A stretch of DNA of 36,615 bases from Clostridiales bacterium. Its GTDB lineage: Bacteria; Bacillota; Clostridia; TANB77; CAG-508. The stretch spans positions 1-36,615 of the forward strand of contig DPDV01000014.1 in assembly GCA_003534295.1 (NCBI GenBank), read 5' to 3'. Both the position numbers and the translations under genes were made by a program. This document shows positions 36,569 to 36,615 of the stretch, piece by piece. Position 1 is the first letter of the stretch; each line of letters starts with the position of its first letter. The notes beneath the pieces are model-generated. The model was given only the letters and a program-made list of their open reading frames with translations. It did no database searches and had not been told where the DNA came from.

Positions 36569-36615
36569 TTATTGTACAAAATAATCCATTATTCCATTAT
36601 ATATTCCCCATGCCA
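36569..36615 (-). CDS. Possible C-terminal end of an upstream gene (partial)
   Basis: An open frame enters from the right edge on the minus strand, reads AWGIYNGIMDYFVQ and stops at 36569-36571. The composition is protein-like, but 14 residues are too few to identify a family. The 69 nt between it and the glucan synthase gene hold an A/T-rich leader. Confidence 0.35.
   Translation of the reverse strand, partial: AWGIYNGIMDYFVQ

Noticed and set aside
1..36615. tRNA or rRNA genes
   Set aside because: I recognised no cloverleaf or rRNA sequence on either strand; a covariance-model search would settle this.

Overview
The window is AT-rich, uses Shine-Dalgarno sites of the AGGAGG type and sigma-A promoters, and carries a clostridial division/cell-wall (dcw) cluster. 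It therefore most likely comes from a low-GC member of the Clostridia, probably an uncultured gut lineage. Most genes lie on the minus strand. The exceptions are a partial gene at the left edge, an HD-GYP gene and dtd.

Layout. (1) 1-1205: tail of an Rpn-type nuclease/transposase, palindromic repeats, and a Fic toxin with a 55-residue VbhA-like antitoxin. (2) 1235-4041: an MTA/SAH deaminase divergent from an HD-GYP protein, then a small DUF6514-like gene. (3) 4138-8900: murG, ftsW/spoVE, mraY and murE. (4) 9090-12579: two overlapping glycosyltransferase genes and a scrap of a GH3 beta-glucosidase. (5) 12613-25267: a spoVD-type penicillin-binding protein gene cut in two by a 10.5 kb element. 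(6) 25379-27824: an ftsL-like gene, rsmH and mraZ, the promoter end of the dcw cluster. (7) 27923-36499: dtd and a very large cyclic beta-1,2-glucan synthase gene with two single-base frameshifts.

The main discovery is the element at about 12904-23425. The PBP gene stops at 23405, just after its transpeptidase KTG motif. The missing C-terminus, with its PASTA domain, lies in the same orientation at 12613-12903, beside two tandem large serine recombinases. Joining the two halves at a shared TG dinucleotide (CA on the coding strand) restores an in-frame 710-residue protein with the typical NPTGEGGHQGGAVAAPV join. The outer ends of the element form an inverted repeat, CTTATAGAA, exactly 12 nt from the core on each side, as expected of a serine-integrase attP. 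The layout recalls sporulation-gene-interrupting elements such as skin in sigK or SP-beta in spsM, but here the target is a spoVD-like gene.

The cargo is a LysR/radical-SAM fusion gene followed by a six-gene operon: adenylate-kinase-like/orotate-phosphoribosyltransferase fusion, Ham1-like pyrophosphatase, NMT1/THI5-like ABC importer (three genes) and a CYTH phosphatase. I infer an uptake and nucleotide-activation pathway for a pyrimidine-like heterocycle. I do not recognise it as a described system.
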